64,000 nt of DNA from an uncultured Lachnospiraceae bacterium (GTDB lineage: Bacteria > Bacillota > Clostridia > Lachnospirales > Lachnospiraceae), in assembly GCA_947172705.1 (NCBI GenBank), contig CAMWCA010000006.1, forward strand, positions 1 to 64,000, written 5' to 3'. This document shows, in pieces, positions 45,552 through 56,624 of the stretch. Both the position numbers and the translations under genes were made by a program. Each line of letters starts with the position of its first letter. Position 1 is the first letter of the stretch. Below the pieces are notes generated by a model. That model had not been told where the DNA came from and did no database searches. It saw only the letters and a program-made list of their open reading frames with translations.

Positions 45552-46736
45552 TCAATAGTTTTCCTTCACAAATCTGCGCAGTGCCGGAAGAGACCGTTCT
45601 ACCTTCTCCGTATCAATGCAATATGCCATCCTGAAATACCCCGGCATGCCAAAACTGTCTGATGGTACAAGCACCAGATCATATTGCAGCGCTTTTTTGC
45701 AAAAGGCTGTGGCATCCTCCTCTAACGCTTTGGGGAAAATATAAAAGGTTCCGCCAGGCTTTACACATTGAAAACCAAGAGCGGTCAACTCCTTATAAAG
45801 GATATTCATATTCCTTTCATAAACCTGCATATCCGATGTCTGCTCAAGAACCTCCGCCACGGCAAGCTGTATCATCGAAGGCGGGCAGTTATGCCCAATG
45901 CCCCTTGAAATCTGGCTGCATATGGCGCTGATCAGTTCTCCGTCCCTGCATTTTGGGTTTGCAGCCACATACCCGATTCTTTCCCCAGGGATGGACAGAG
46001 ATTTGGAATAGGAATAACATGACAAAGTATTATCATAAAATTTCGATACATAGGGCGACTCTGTTCCCTCAAAAAGAATTTCCCTGTATGGCTCGTCAGA
46101 AATCAGAAAAATATCATGCCCATATTCCTTCTGTTTCCTGTTTAAAAGCGCAGAAAGGGCTTTCAGCGTCTCCTCGTTATATACCGCTCCGGATGGATTA
46201 TTAGGAGTATTGATCAATAAAGCCGCAACTTTCGAGGTGAGCATTTCCTCCAGCTTCTCAAAATGAATCTGAAAATTTTTTGTATTGGCAGGCACTACCT
46301 TAAGCTTTGCCCCTGTCATATTCACGTATTGATCATATTCAGGAAAATAAGGGGCAATTGTCAGCACCTCATCCCCCGGCATCGTAACACATCGCAGGGC
46401 ATGCGCTACCGCGCCGGCAGCGCCTGTAGTGGGGAAAATATGGGTTCCTTTATAATCCATCCCAAATCTTCTGTTTAATGATGCGGCAATTTTCTCCCTG
46501 ACAGATGGAATTCCCAGGCTTGGGCTGTATCCGTGAAGCTCCATGGAATTTTTTGTCTGCAACAATTTTATCATGGTCTCTGTCAATTTTTCAGGCACCG
46601 GTACAGAGGGATTTCCCAAGCTATAATCAAATACATTTTCATATCCGATCTCGTTTCCTCTTGCCACAGCAAATTCTGATAATTGCCTGATTATGGATTT
46701 CGTTTCCAGCATTTTTCTATATTGTTGATTGATCAT
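45552..46736 (-). CDS. PLP-dependent aminotransferase
   Basis: 394 residues, fold type I, class I/II. PLP lysine in YSYSKSLSIPGERIGY, cofactor contacts NTPNNPSGAVY and ISDEPYREI. N-terminal GNPSVPVPEKL and HGYSPSLGIPSVRE place it with alanine/aspartate-type enzymes. Substrate not predictable. It follows the chemoreceptor gene by 15 bases in the same direction and ends at a strong terminator, so the two may be co-transcribed. Confidence 0.87.
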   Translation of the reverse strand: MINQQYRKMLETKSIIRQLSEFAVARGNEIGYENVFDYSLGNPSVPVPEKLTETMIKLLQTKNSMELHGYSPSLGIPSVREKIAASLNRRFGMDYKGTHIFPTTGAAGAVAHALRCVTMPGDEVLTIAPYFPEYDQYVNMTGAKLKVVPANTKNFQIHFEKLEEMLTSKVAALLINTPNNPSGAVYNEETLKALSALLNRKQKEYGHDIFLISDEPYREILFEGTESPYVSKFYDNTLSCYSYSKSLSIPGERIGYVAANPKCRDGELISAICSQISRGIGHNCPPSMIQLAVAEVLEQTSDMQVYERNMNILYKELTALGFQCVKPGGTFYIFPKALEEDATAFCKKALQYDLVLVPSDSFGMPGYFRMAYCIDTEKVERSLPALRRFVKENY

Positions 46737-46751
46737 CCCGACTTTCCCTTT

Positions 46752-49097
46752 TTAAATTTTAAACCTTTCAATGGATCTGCCAAGTTCACCGGCATCCTCT
46801 CTCAAAACTTCTACCTCGCCCTTAAGATTTTCGATCACATTGACCTGTTCACTCAGGGTCGCGGTGACTTCCTCTGTGGAGGCTGCTACTTCCTCCGACA
46901 CGGAAGAAATATTTTGAATCGCACTTTGCACCGTATCTCCTTCTACTACTACTCTTTCAAGGCTTTCTGTCACAGCGCGGATACCGTCCACCAGCTCTCC
47001 TACACAGGTCTGGATCATGCCAAATACTTTAACCGTTTCCTCCAGCGCCTTTGCCTGGTCATTGACCATGCCCTCCGCTTTCTTTGCGGAAGCAGTAGTC
47101 TTGTTTGTGGTCGTGCCAATATTCTCCACAATGTTGCGAATCTTATTGCCGGATTCCTTGGACTGGTCTGCAAGCTTTCTGATCTCTTCCGCTACCACAG
47201 CAAACCCTCTTCCTGCTGCGCCGGCTCTTGCCGCTTCTATAGATGCATTCAGTGACAGGAGATTGGTCTGCTCCGCAATACTGCTGATAATATCCACAAA
47301 GCTCTTGATCTCCTCCGAACTCTTTTGTACCTCGTCAATATCGCTTACCAAAACCTTCGTAAGGGAAACCGTGGTGTCGGATTTTTCGCTGAGATCCTGT
47401 ACAATTACCTTCCCCTGTTCTACCGCATCAATTGCCTGGTCTGCAATGTCTGTCATATTATGAGTCTTATCCGTAACGCCGTTGATGTTATCCGTAAAGG
47501 AGCGCATTTTGTTGTTACTGCTCTCCGTATCCGCTGCCTGGCTCTGTACCCCCAGCGCAACCTCGTCCATAGCTCTTGCAACATCCTGCATGGAGGTATT
47601 GATCGCCGTTGTCTTATCTGATACATTGGCTGACAGATCTGTCACCTTTGCTCCAAATTGCTTCATATCCCGCATCAGAATGCGCATACTTTCAAGCATG
47701 GAATTTAATGCCGTGGTAAGCACTTTAAACTCATCCTTCCGCTTTGTCTCAAAGCTTCTGGTAAGATCACCGCTTGCTACCTCAGAGAGCCCTACGGTCA
47801 TCATTTTAACCGCTTTACTGATTCCGGAAGAAATGGTTCCTCCGATCGCCAAAGCTGCACCGGCAGCTATAATTACCATGAAGATCGTAATATATTTGAT
47901 GCTTCCTACCTGCCCAAGAAGATTGCTTCTTGGAATCAGAGTACAGATCATAGCGCCCGTTTTTCCTACCGGCGTGTATATGTATACATATCTTTTTCCA
48001 TTAATCCTGACATCCTTACTGCCTGTTTCCGTAGCGGTTTTCGTGGATTCATAGAAATCATTTCCCACAAAATAAGTTTCCTCTGAAACTTCCCCTTCTT
48101 TCCCGGCAATAGAAACAACTTCTCTTCCATCGGCGGATACCAATGCTCTGATACTGTTTTTGCCAAAATCCATCTGATCCAGCATATCCATCGCAACCGT
48201 CATATCGATATCCATTACCAGGGTCGTATTATTTTTAAGGATCTCCTGATAAAATACGAGAGCGTATTTTTCAGGAGAGCTTCCCATACATTCATCTAAA
48301 TAGGTATGGTAACCCAGCCATCCGTTTTTAACCGTTGTATTCTCTGCAAAATAGCTTCCCTCCGGGGTTGCGGCAAAATCCGTATAGGGATCGCTTGTCA
48401 TAGACCCCTGAAGCGTGGACAAAGAAAGACCGCCCTCTGGTATAACAGAACAACTTCCCATATATTTATTGGTGGATCTTGCGTTTCCCACAATATATTT
48501 AGAACTGCGAAAAGCCTCTGTTGCCTTGGCATTCTGGGTCTTGTAATATTTTTCGTAGTAGTCTGCAAGATCACTGTTGGTAACGATCTCCAATGCCTTA
48601 GTGGAAATGGAATCGCACACCAGATTACAATAATCTCCCACCGCTGACACTGTGGACATTGCAGATTCATTATATTTGGAAAGGATACTGGAAGAAGCAG
48701 TATTGTAAGATACAATCCCCAGTACGATCATCAGCACAACCGGCACCATAAACGCCAAAAGCAGCGTCTGCATAATACTCTGCTTATTGCCGCCGCTTAC
48801 CCTCTCAACAGCACGTTCCTTTAAATTTCTTTTTGACAGAAATTTCTTTGCAGTTTCCTTTCCCTGACGGTCAGCACTGCCCTTTGGCTGCTTTTTCTCA
48901 CGCTTACTTTTGACATTTTTCGTTTCCGCCTTTTCAGCCTTTTCGGTTTTTGCAGCTTTTTCCTGTTTTTCAGCTTTCGCTGCTTCCTTCTGTGCCTTTT
49001 TCAGCGCTTTCTTTTCAGCTCTTGCTTTTGCCTTCTCTTCCGCAAGCCTTGTTTTTTCTTCCCTGCTCAGTTCTTTTTCTTTCGCTGCTTTCCCCAT
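46752..49097 (-). CDS. Methyl-accepting chemotaxis protein with Lys-rich cytoplasmic head
   Basis: 781 residues. Residues 1-105 are highly charged (Lys, Glu, Ala; [20 protein letters not shown]), probably a long helix ahead of the first membrane segment (about 108-130), an unusual addition. A dCache-like extracellular sensor follows (about 135-415), then TM2 ([19 protein letters not shown]), HAMP (about 440-490) and the signalling hairpin with tip [20 protein letters not shown] and [18 protein letters not shown]. No C-terminal CheR tether. No cheA, cheW or flagellar genes are in the window. GAGGG lies 8 bases before the ATG. Confidence 0.92.
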   Translation of the reverse strand: MGKAAKEKELSREEKTRLAEEKAKARAEKKALKKAQKEAAKAEKQEKAAKTEKAEKAETKNVKSKREKKQPKGSADRQGKETAKKFLSKRNLKERAVERVSGGNKQSIMQTLLLAFMVPVVLMIVLGIVSYNTASSSILSKYNESAMSTVSAVGDYCNLVCDSISTKALEIVTNSDLADYYEKYYKTQNAKATEAFRSSKYIVGNARSTNKYMGSCSVIPEGGLSLSTLQGSMTSDPYTDFAATPEGSYFAENTTVKNGWLGYHTYLDECMGSSPEKYALVFYQEILKNNTTLVMDIDMTVAMDMLDQMDFGKNSIRALVSADGREVVSIAGKEGEVSEETYFVGNDFYESTKTATETGSKDVRINGKRYVYIYTPVGKTGAMICTLIPRSNLLGQVGSIKYITIFMVIIAAGAALAIGGTISSGISKAVKMMTVGLSEVASGDLTRSFETKRKDEFKVLTTALNSMLESMRILMRDMKQFGAKVTDLSANVSDKTTAINTSMQDVARAMDEVALGVQSQAADTESSNNKMRSFTDNINGVTDKTHNMTDIADQAIDAVEQGKVIVQDLSEKSDTTVSLTKVLVSDIDEVQKSSEEIKSFVDIISSIAEQTNLLSLNASIEAARAGAAGRGFAVVAEEIRKLADQSKESGNKIRNIVENIGTTTNKTTASAKKAEGMVNDQAKALEETVKVFGMIQTCVGELVDGIRAVTESLERVVVEGDTVQSAIQNISSVSEEVAASTEEVTATLSEQVNVIENLKGEVEVLREDAGELGRSIERFKI

Positions 49098-49151
49098 CTG
49101 TTTTCCCTCTCTTTACCGCTGCCACTTTATTGCTTTCCATGACCTATACCT

Positions 49152-49180
49152 AATATATCATATTTTTTTATTCTCTTCAA
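49152..49180 (-). promoter_or_regulatory. Candidate promoter of the chemoreceptor gene
   Basis: Minus strand: TTGAAG (49175-49180), 17-base spacer, TATATT (49152-49157). Sigma-A like; I did not see a sigma-D (TAAA-N15-GCCGATAT) motif. Confidence 0.45.
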
Positions 49181-49818
49181 CAAACAGGAGTCTCCAAAAA
49201 GGCAAAAGGATTATCCTTGTCCGCATGCAGAAAAATCATCAAAAAGAATGCCCCACGCAAAGATATTTTTTCCTCATTCAAAATTCTCAGGGCTTCCTTT
49301 TTATCCACCAGCACTATTTCTATGCTCTCCGTATCTTCCTGAAAAACTCTGGAAATCTCCCCCTCCGCAAAGCCAAATACGGAAGAGCTGGTTTCGTCTG
49401 TTATTCCGGCTCCTAAATAAACCGGCTTGCGGAATGCCGGGCTTCCGCCCTCATAGGGGTAAAAGACCAGACCTGTCTCCTCCTTCATTTCCCGCACTGC
49501 CGCCTGCGCAGGGGTTTCTCCCTGATCGATCAGCCCCGCCGGCAATTCATAGATCCATGCATCAAGGGGATATCTGTACTGCCGGATCATCACCAGTTTA
49601 TCCGGTTCTTCCTTCCACACCGGATAAATGACGATGCCGTTGGAGCAGGGCTTTCCCGTCAGCAATGGAAGCTTCTCCCTGGGGTTTCTGGATGCAAAAT
49701 AATAGTGAAAAGGATCTCCTCTGTCTGTTAACGCATCTATCTCATAGAGATTTAAAAACTGATTTTCTGTCAGCCTTCTGACGGAGGTATATTTTTTTCT
49801 CTTTTCTTCTTCCTTCAT
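49177..49818 (-). CDS. Nudix hydrolase (ADP-ribose pyrophosphatase-like)
   Basis: 213 residues. Nudix box GETPAQAAVREMKEETGL preceded by ELPAGLID, the arrangement of ADP-ribose and nucleotide-sugar pyrophosphatases (the PAGxxD pattern). Pro about 15 residues after the box (GGSPAF) is consistent with ADPRase, loosely. Cytoplasmic. It follows the cyclic-nucleotide-binding-like gene by 33 bases. Confidence 0.85.
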   Translation of the reverse strand: MKEEEKRKKYTSVRRLTENQFLNLYEIDALTDRGDPFHYYFASRNPREKLPLLTGKPCSNGIVIYPVWKEEPDKLVMIRQYRYPLDAWIYELPAGLIDQGETPAQAAVREMKEETGLVFYPYEGGSPAFRKPVYLGAGITDETSSSVFGFAEGEISRVFQEDTESIEIVLVDKKEALRILNEEKISLRGAFFLMIFLHADKDNPFAFLETPVC

Positions 49819-49851
49819 GAAAAACTACCGTCCTTATCTTAACTGCGCTCG

Positions 49852-52131
49852 TTACATGTGAAGGAACTGTTTCTCCCGCTCTATCTCCTCCGGTATGGGC
49901 TTACCCATGCTCCGAAGCTTCTGACATATATTTTCCATACGATGGCGTTTTTGTCCCATACGGATCTCATACCTTTCCGAGATCTCTCTGTACATGGGAT
50001 TTTCCTTCAGTTTTTCTCTGATCTGCGCTGTAAAGGGACAATAACTGTAAAGAATGCTTCTTGCCACCTTATTCATTCTTGGAGAACCATTGCTTTCAAA
50101 AAGTACCCAGACCATATAGTCCATAATAAACATTTCTTTAAAGCTGTTTTTCGCACGCCCCATATCTGTCTTAATTTTTTCCTTGGCGTCTGTAGACAGC
50201 TCCTGATTTTTCTTATAGAACTGTATATAGTCAAAATATTCGCTGGTAAGAGACCGTTCTGAAACATCGTTCCACCTTGCCCCCTGTACCCGCTTGCACA
50301 TTTCCCAACGAAACTCTCCTGTCAGTCTGATGATAATGTTGGTCAGATCCTCCAATTGGAAAATGGAGCTCATCATTCTTGCCGGCGTAGTACGTCTTTT
50401 TCCTTCGATCTCCTGCCACATTACGCCCCTGACGCCCACGTTTGGCGTGAGAATAAAATCAGGCAGGATCTCCACATTTACAAATTCCTTGGTTACGCCC
50501 TGTTCCGGCGCCGTGAAAAGAGTTTCCCTGTAATATGCGCCAAAATCCTTGCTTCTTATGTTCTCTAAGGCGCTGCGGATCTTGTCTGCCGAAACCACTA
50601 TGGTATCAAGAGGCTTCATCACATTATGCTCGGAAAATACCGGACAGAAAGTGGAGATTCGGCCAAAGGTCATTTTGTTCACCATAGGGAACACATTCTC
50701 AAGTTCATAAATAACCTTTGCCCGTTTATCCGTCAAAAGCTCCTTTTCTTCTTTTTGGGTGATGTTACCTGTCTTTCTCTGCTCCACCAGATATGCCACG
50801 TAATCCAGATCAAATTCATTTCTGCTTGGTTCTTTCTCTCCCCTGTAAACAGCCATCAGCCATTCATAAATGGAATAGACGCCCTTTTCCGGATCAGTGG
50901 GAAGCAGATTGATAATCCGTGCCAGATAAGCCGCATTCTTCTCTCCGGCAAGCTCTTCATCCACATAACCAAAGTTAAAGAACATCTTTACTACCACAGG
51001 GATATTGAAATCGTCCAGGCTGTTTTTAAAGGCTTCATTATAAATCTGATAAAATTCCTTGGTGATCTTCTGGCGCAGAACACGTATATCCTCTTCTGTT
51101 CCGTTCTTGTTGGTGATCTGCTTATATCTTTGAATATGCTCCATAAAGGAAGCGCTCAGGTCATTGTCACATTTTGCATAGGCGAGTATTTTATGCAGCG
51201 AGCCTGCAAGCTCCTCGGGCGCCTGCACATCCGCCTGATCGCCTCCTGTGCTGCCTGCGCACATCTGGCTGATCGCCGACATTCTGCTTTCAAAAGCATT
51301 TTTTCTCGCCTGGTAAAAGGAATACTGCCCGTAACCTTGATTTTCCAGGATCTTCAGCATATCTCCCATCTTCTTGGCAAGAGCTGCCGCGCCTTCTCCC
51401 TCCGGTCCATCCTTTGCAACTACCTTTCCATAAAGAGAAACCAAAAGCTCCAAGAGATCCGTTCCCTTCTCAGCCACAAAATAACTGCAAAGGTTCTGTT
51501 TATAGCTCTGCATCAGGCTGCAAAGTCCGGAAACCCTGCGCATATCCTCGCTTGTTCTCAGGAGAAAGCCATAGGCAAAATCATTGCTTTCCTTATCAAA
51601 CTCCCATGCCTTCAGGGTTTTCTTTAAGGTCACGTAATATCCGATCATCCAGTCCGGAATATCCTTTTCAAGAGAAAGAGGCGCTATCTCCCCAAGTCCT
51701 GGCAATTCCTCCATAAAAGCACCGTATTTCTCGCAAAACGCTGTATATTCTTTATAGCTCCCAACCAAATATTCATACAAATTTGCACACTCGCCCTGGA
51801 GTCTCTTATAGAGTCTGAATAATTCGTAAATCTGCCTGAAATGAGAAATTACAAAATATTTCACTCCTTCAAAATTATTCAACAGGCTGTCTGCCAGCTT
51901 TACCCCGTCATAGGGATACTCGATCAGAGAAACCGTCTCTTCCGCTCTGTATTCCAAAATCGTTTCCCTCTGATCCAGGCCGCACAGCCCCACCACGTCT
52001 CCGCTGTTTAAAATGTATTTTCCGCCAGAGTAAGAAGCTCTGACCGTACCTTTAACGATCAGATAAAGCGCCTCTATTTTTTGCCCGCTCTCCATAATGA
52101 TTTGTCCCTGAGAAATCTCTTTTATCTCCAT
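49852..52131 (-). CDS. Large uncharacterised protein with N-terminal cyclic-nucleotide-binding fold
   Basis: 759 residues. Residues 1-105 look like a Crp-type beta roll (QGQIIMESGQKIEALYLIVK, GDVVGLCGL), but lack an obvious phosphate-binding cassette. No helix-turn-helix follows. Residues 110-480 are mostly helical. Residues 490-720 form a distinct, probably globular region (FPMVNKMTFGRISTFCPVF, NVGVRGVMWQEIEGKRRTTP, GEFRWEMCKRVQGARWNDVS) that I cannot assign. No signal peptide or membrane segments. It is flanked by a Nudix gene and glpK in the same direction. Function unknown. Confidence 0.7.
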   Translation of the reverse strand: MEIKEISQGQIIMESGQKIEALYLIVKGTVRASYSGGKYILNSGDVVGLCGLDQRETILEYRAEETVSLIEYPYDGVKLADSLLNNFEGVKYFVISHFRQIYELFRLYKRLQGECANLYEYLVGSYKEYTAFCEKYGAFMEELPGLGEIAPLSLEKDIPDWMIGYYVTLKKTLKAWEFDKESNDFAYGFLLRTSEDMRRVSGLCSLMQSYKQNLCSYFVAEKGTDLLELLVSLYGKVVAKDGPEGEGAAALAKKMGDMLKILENQGYGQYSFYQARKNAFESRMSAISQMCAGSTGGDQADVQAPEELAGSLHKILAYAKCDNDLSASFMEHIQRYKQITNKNGTEEDIRVLRQKITKEFYQIYNEAFKNSLDDFNIPVVVKMFFNFGYVDEELAGEKNAAYLARIINLLPTDPEKGVYSIYEWLMAVYRGEKEPSRNEFDLDYVAYLVEQRKTGNITQKEEKELLTDKRAKVIYELENVFPMVNKMTFGRISTFCPVFSEHNVMKPLDTIVVSADKIRSALENIRSKDFGAYYRETLFTAPEQGVTKEFVNVEILPDFILTPNVGVRGVMWQEIEGKRRTTPARMMSSIFQLEDLTNIIIRLTGEFRWEMCKRVQGARWNDVSERSLTSEYFDYIQFYKKNQELSTDAKEKIKTDMGRAKNSFKEMFIMDYMVWVLFESNGSPRMNKVARSILYSYCPFTAQIREKLKENPMYREISERYEIRMGQKRHRMENICQKLRSMGKPIPEEIEREKQFLHM

Positions 52132-52188
52132 ACTTCTCTCCCACTGTTTTCTTTGTCTTAAGACACATATGCCTTATACCATATTATT

Positions 52189-53682
52189 TTATTCTTCTGT
52201 CCATGCAAGTGCACATCTTACTGCTTTTTTCCAGCCCTTTAATAGCTTTTCACACTCATCCGCTCTCATTTTATGAGCGAATCTCCTGCCAAGCTGCCAG
52301 TTCTGCCGGATTTCCTCCCGTCCCTTCCAATAGCCGCAGGCAAGACCTGCAAGGTACGCTGCTCCCAACGCTGTGGTCTCAATGCATTCCGGGCGGTAGA
52401 CCTCTGCCCCCAGAATATCAGCCTGGAACTGCATCAGGAAATTATTGGCGCTGGCGCCTCCATCCACCTTAAGCCCGGTTATGGAAACCCCGGCATCCTC
52501 CTCCATTGCTTTTAGCACATCATAAGTCTGATAGGCAATGGACTCAAGAGCCGCCCTGATAAAATGCTCCTTTTCACATCCCCGGGTAATCCCCACTATG
52601 GTACCTCTGGCGTAAGGATTCCAGTAGGGAGCTCCCATACCTGCAAAAGCAGGAACCATATAAACCCCTTCTGTGCTCTCCGTTTTGTCAGTGTATTCCT
52701 CCGTCTGCGCAGCAGTCTTGATCATCCGCATGCCGTCCCTCAGCCATTGCACCGCTGCCCCGGCCACAAATACACTGCCTTCCAGTGCGTATTCCACCTG
52801 ATCCTCACAGCTTGCCGCAATGGTAGTGATCAGACCATTTCCGGAACGAATTGCCTCTGTTCCCGTATTCATCAAAAGGAAACATCCCGTTCCATATGTA
52901 TTTTTTACCTGTCCTTTTTCAAAACAACACTGACCGAAAAGCGCCGCCTGCTGATCTCCTGCAATCCCTGCAATGGGTATGGCGCCTCCTAAAACCGCGC
53001 TTTCCGTGTACCCGTAAATATAACTGGAAGGTTTCACCTGAGGCAGCATACATGCCGGTATTTTAAGAATTTCCAGAAGCTCTTCATCCCAGCACAGTCT
53101 GTGAATATCATAAAGCATGGTGCGGGATGCGTTGGTGTAATCCGTAACGTGAACCTTTCCCTGGGTTAGGTGATAAATCAGCCAGCTGTCTACCGTACCA
53201 AAAAGCAGTTCTCCCTTCTCGGCACGCTCCCTTGCTCCCGGCACATGATCCAAGATCCATGCGATCTTTGTAGCGCTGAAATAGGCATCGGGCACAAGCC
53301 CTGTTTTTTCCCGTATCAGATCCCCATAGCCTGCTGAAACCAGTTCGTCGATCTTCTGTGCTGTTCTGCGGCATTGCCACACAATGGCGTTATAGACTGG
53401 TTCCCCTGTCGTCTTATCCCACACAATGGTTGTTTCCCTCTGATTGGTAATGCCGATTCCTGCGATATCCTCCGGCGACGCCCCCACCATCGCCATAGCC
53501 TCCATGGTTACCGCAAGCTGGGAAGACCATATCTCCATAGGATTATGCTCCACCCATCCAGGCTCAGGATAGATCTGGCTAAACTCTTTTTGCGCCATGC
53601 TCTGGATCTCTCCCTTTTGATTAAAAAGGATACATCTTGAGCTGGTAGTTCCCTGATCCAATGCCATGATATATTTTCCCAT
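52189..53682 (-). CDS. glpK: Glycerol kinase
   Basis: About 497 residues from ATG 53682 (GGAGG 5 bases upstream), the family's usual length; the frame extends upstream without homology. FGGY family: [11 protein letters not shown] phosphate loop, [44 protein letters not shown] and the C-terminal [11 protein letters not shown]. The His in the HPr-phosphorylated loop region cannot be placed with certainty. Makes glycerol 3-phosphate for the two oxidoreductases encoded just upstream. Confidence 0.96.
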   Translation of the reverse strand: MGKYIMALDQGTTSSRCILFNQKGEIQSMAQKEFSQIYPEPGWVEHNPMEIWSSQLAVTMEAMAMVGASPEDIAGIGITNQRETTIVWDKTTGEPVYNAIVWQCRRTAQKIDELVSAGYGDLIREKTGLVPDAYFSATKIAWILDHVPGARERAEKGELLFGTVDSWLIYHLTQGKVHVTDYTNASRTMLYDIHRLCWDEELLEILKIPACMLPQVKPSSYIYGYTESAVLGGAIPIAGIAGDQQAALFGQCCFEKGQVKNTYGTGCFLLMNTGTEAIRSGNGLITTIAASCEDQVEYALEGSVFVAGAAVQWLRDGMRMIKTAAQTEEYTDKTESTEGVYMVPAFAGMGAPYWNPYARGTIVGITRGCEKEHFIRAALESIAYQTYDVLKAMEEDAGVSITGLKVDGGASANNFLMQFQADILGAEVYRPECIETTALGAAYLAGLACGYWKGREEIRQNWQLGRRFAHKMRADECEKLLKGWKKAVRCALAWTEE

Positions 53683-53722
53683 ATCGTCCTCCATGCCGGA
53701 GCGTTTTTTGCCGCTCCCCATT

Positions 53723-55138
53723 CTAAAATACCCTCATATTTCCGGTTGCCACCACACTGACTGAAGTTCCTGCCACATTCTCGATCAATACATCTCCCAC
53801 GCTGACGGGCGCTTTTACCACTGCTTTTTTGATCTCCCTCATACATTCGGCTATTTTCCCTTTTGGAATTTCTGACTTTGTCTTTACCGGAACAACCCTG
53901 CCGGTACCGCCTTCTACGCGAATCATGGAAGTTATTGTCCGTACCGGAGCTGTCATCTCGCTGCGCGCATAAGCTTCCCCTTTCCCACAGGTGTTTCCGC
54001 TGATGGCAAGACTTCCATCCTCCTTCCTTTGCGCCGTAATCAGGCATCCTACCGGACACCCAATGCAGATCAATTGGCTGCCCGTGTCCCGGTCCTCAGG
54101 CAGCGTACATTTTGTTTTGGCAGGAATCTTGGGGCGCACTGCTTCCCCCCATTCCTTTTCCCCGTGAAGAATATATTCAGCGGCAAATGCGCCGGCTGTC
54201 TCTGCCTCTTTGGACACATTGTCCACCAGGTCGTGTACATGAAGCACGTTGCCACAGGCAAATATACCTGGAACAGTGGTTTCCAACCGTTCGTTCACCA
54301 CGGGACCCTGTGTCACTTCATCCATCAACGCGCCTGCTCCAAGACTCAATTCATTTTCAGGAATCAAACCGCAGGATAAAAGAAGCGTATCGCATTTTAC
54401 AAACTGCTCTGTCCCGGGAACAGGAGAAAGCCGTTCGTCTACCCTGCTTACCGTAACGCCTTCCACCCTGTCTTTACCGTGGATTTCCGTAACAGTATGG
54501 CTAAGCTTTAAAGGTATGCCGAAATCATCCAGACACTGAACAATGTTTCTCTTAAGCCCTCCCGAATATGGCATGATCTCCGCAACCAGCCTGACCTTTG
54601 CCCCCTGCAAAGTCATACGTCTTGCCATAATCAGCCCAATATCTCCTGATCCAAGTATCACCACTTCTTTTCCCGGCATTCTTCCTTCTATGTTTACATA
54701 CCGTTGTGCGGTTCCCGCCGAATAAATGCCAGCCGGACGATAGCCCGGTATATTCATTGCCCCACGGGATCGTTCCCGACACCCCATAGCAAGGATTATG
54801 GCATTCGCCTTTATTTGAAACATACCCTGCTCTTTGTTCATGGCGGTTATCAGGCAAAATTCTCCTCCCTGCACATCCACTACCATGGTATTCAACATAT
54901 GGGAAATGTTTTTTTCCTGCACCAGATCCATATAGCGAACCGCATATTCGGGTCCTGTTAATTCTTCCTGAAACCTGTGAAGCCCAAAACCATTATGAAT
55001 GCATTGGTTTAAGATTCCCCCCAATTCCCGGTCTCTTTCCAGAATCAAAATGTCCTTTACTCCCTTATGGTATGCAGCAAGCGCTGCCGCCATTCCGGCA
55101 GGACCTCCCCCTACAATCACCAGATCTGCTGTTTTCAA
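53723..55138 (-). CDS. FAD-dependent oxidoreductase fused to DUF1667 domain (GlpB/GlpC-like partner)
   Basis: About 471 residues. I place the start at TTG 55138 and not the longer frame's 55174: GGAGG lies 6-7 bases before it and its TTGA overlaps the stop of the upstream glpA-like gene. Residues 1-350 are a pyridine-nucleotide-disulphide type FAD protein ([46 protein letters not shown]). The last 120 residues match DUF1667 ([22 protein letters not shown]), which in many Clostridia is a separate gene next to this one; here it is fused. Likely an electron-transfer partner of the glycerol 3-phosphate dehydrogenase. Confidence 0.85.
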   Translation of the reverse strand: MKTADLVIVGGGPAGMAAALAAYHKGVKDILILERDRELGGILNQCIHNGFGLHRFQEELTGPEYAVRYMDLVQEKNISHMLNTMVVDVQGGEFCLITAMNKEQGMFQIKANAIILAMGCRERSRGAMNIPGYRPAGIYSAGTAQRYVNIEGRMPGKEVVILGSGDIGLIMARRMTLQGAKVRLVAEIMPYSGGLKRNIVQCLDDFGIPLKLSHTVTEIHGKDRVEGVTVSRVDERLSPVPGTEQFVKCDTLLLSCGLIPENELSLGAGALMDEVTQGPVVNERLETTVPGIFACGNVLHVHDLVDNVSKEAETAGAFAAEYILHGEKEWGEAVRPKIPAKTKCTLPEDRDTGSQLICIGCPVGCLITAQRKEDGSLAISGNTCGKGEAYARSEMTAPVRTITSMIRVEGGTGRVVPVKTKSEIPKGKIAECMREIKKAVVKAPVSVGDVLIENVAGTSVSVVATGNMRVF

Positions 55139-56592
55139 AGGCTGCCTCCTTCCTCTGGGGACAGAATATACCAAGCATCTTCTCCCGATTTTCGAATCTG
55201 ACTTTCCTCCACCTGTAATTCCCTGGCAAGGATCTCCACCACTCTTGGATTACAAAAACCCGCCTGACAACGTCCCATTCCGGCTCGGGTGCGGCGCTTC
55301 ACCCCGTCTGTGGTTCTTGCTCCGAGAGGTCTTCGTATGGCGTCCAGAATCTCGCCTTCCGTTACAGTTTCACAACGGCAGACCACATTGCCATACGCCG
55401 GATTTTCTTTAATAAGCCTGTGACGCTCCTCATCAGAGGCAAGCGCCATACTTGGAATGCCCTTTCTGGTACCGATAAAATTTTCTTTTTCCAAAGGCTC
55501 CAAAAGCTTCTTCACCAAACCGGCAACATATTCTCCTGTTGCAGGGGCACAGGAAAGCCCCGGCGACTCTATTCCCGCCACATCAATAAACCCTGCTGCA
55601 TCCGCTGCTTCTCCAATCACAAAATCGCCTGCTTCGCCCTCCGAAAATTCAGTTATATGTGCACGAAGACCTGCAAAGGAAGTGATCACCTGCCTGCCTG
55701 GAACTTCCTTTACACTGAGCGCGGCACGCTCCGTAATTCGTTCCATCCCTTCCCTGGAAGTATCGGTTTCCTCCTTGCCCGGGACATCCTGTGCCGTAGG
55801 ACCTGTGAGCAGATTCCCGTGTACCGTAGGCGTTACCAATATTCCTTTTCCAAGCGCTGTAGGCAGCTGAAAAAGCGTATGGCTGACCATACTGCCCACA
55901 TTTTTATCGTAAAGAAGATATTCCCCTCTTCTGGGTATGATCTTCATTTTAATTCCGCTGACCATATTATGGATCTCATCTGCATAAACACCGGCAGCGT
56001 TCACCACTACTTTTGTTTCATAATCTTGTTTTGGAGTATGCACAAGATAACCCTCCTGCGCTTTTTCCAATCCCTGGACCTTCGCCCCAAATACAAACTC
56101 CACTCCATTTTCTGCGGCATTTTCCGCCAAAGCAATGGTCAATCCAAAGGGGCAGACAATCGCGCCTGTGGGCGCGTAAAGGGCTGCCACCGCGGCATCC
56201 CCCACATTAGGCTCCAGTTCCAGCAGCTTTTGGCGGTCCAAGATGCAAATTCCCTCTACGCCGTTTGCCTCCCCACGTTCCTTTAATTCCCAAAGTTTAT
56301 CCTTCTCTTTCGGGTCAAAGCAAAGCACCAGAGAGCCGTTTCTTTGATAGGGAAAATCCAGTTCTTTTGACAATGTCTCCATTTTGCGGCTGCCTTCAAC
56401 GTTTAAACGCGCCTTCAAAGTTCCCGGTCCGGCATCATATCCCGCATGAACAATACCGCTGTTTGCCTTAGAGGTTCCTTCGCATACATCCAGCTCTTTT
56501 TCGAGCACCAGAATTTTCAGTTGAAAGCGGGACAACTCCCTTGCGATAGCGCATCCGCTTACGCCTGCTCCAATAATGATCACATCATACAT
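55135..56592 (-). CDS. glpA: Glycerol-3-phosphate dehydrogenase-like FAD protein with BFD-type [2Fe-2S] domain
   Basis: 485 residues. N-terminal DAO fold (IIIGAGVSGCAIARELSRF, GTSKANSGIVHAGYD, VVNAAGVYADEIH), then a C-terminal BFD-like domain with four cysteines (CRCETV and CQAGFCNP) for a [2Fe-2S] cluster. This layout is that of GlpA-type anaerobic glycerol 3-phosphate dehydrogenases in Clostridia. Oxidises the product of GlpK to dihydroxyacetone phosphate. Its stop overlaps the start of the next FAD gene. Confidence 0.87.
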   Translation of the reverse strand: MYDVIIIGAGVSGCAIARELSRFQLKILVLEKELDVCEGTSKANSGIVHAGYDAGPGTLKARLNVEGSRKMETLSKELDFPYQRNGSLVLCFDPKEKDKLWELKERGEANGVEGICILDRQKLLELEPNVGDAAVAALYAPTGAIVCPFGLTIALAENAAENGVEFVFGAKVQGLEKAQEGYLVHTPKQDYETKVVVNAAGVYADEIHNMVSGIKMKIIPRRGEYLLYDKNVGSMVSHTLFQLPTALGKGILVTPTVHGNLLTGPTAQDVPGKEETDTSREGMERITERAALSVKEVPGRQVITSFAGLRAHITEFSEGEAGDFVIGEAADAAGFIDVAGIESPGLSCAPATGEYVAGLVKKLLEPLEKENFIGTRKGIPSMALASDEERHRLIKENPAYGNVVCRCETVTEGEILDAIRRPLGARTTDGVKRRTRAGMGRCQAGFCNPRVVEILARELQVEESQIRKSGEDAWYILSPEEGGSL

Positions 56593-56624
56593 GCGTTTAT
56601 CCTTTCACCCCTTTTGGCACCGTC

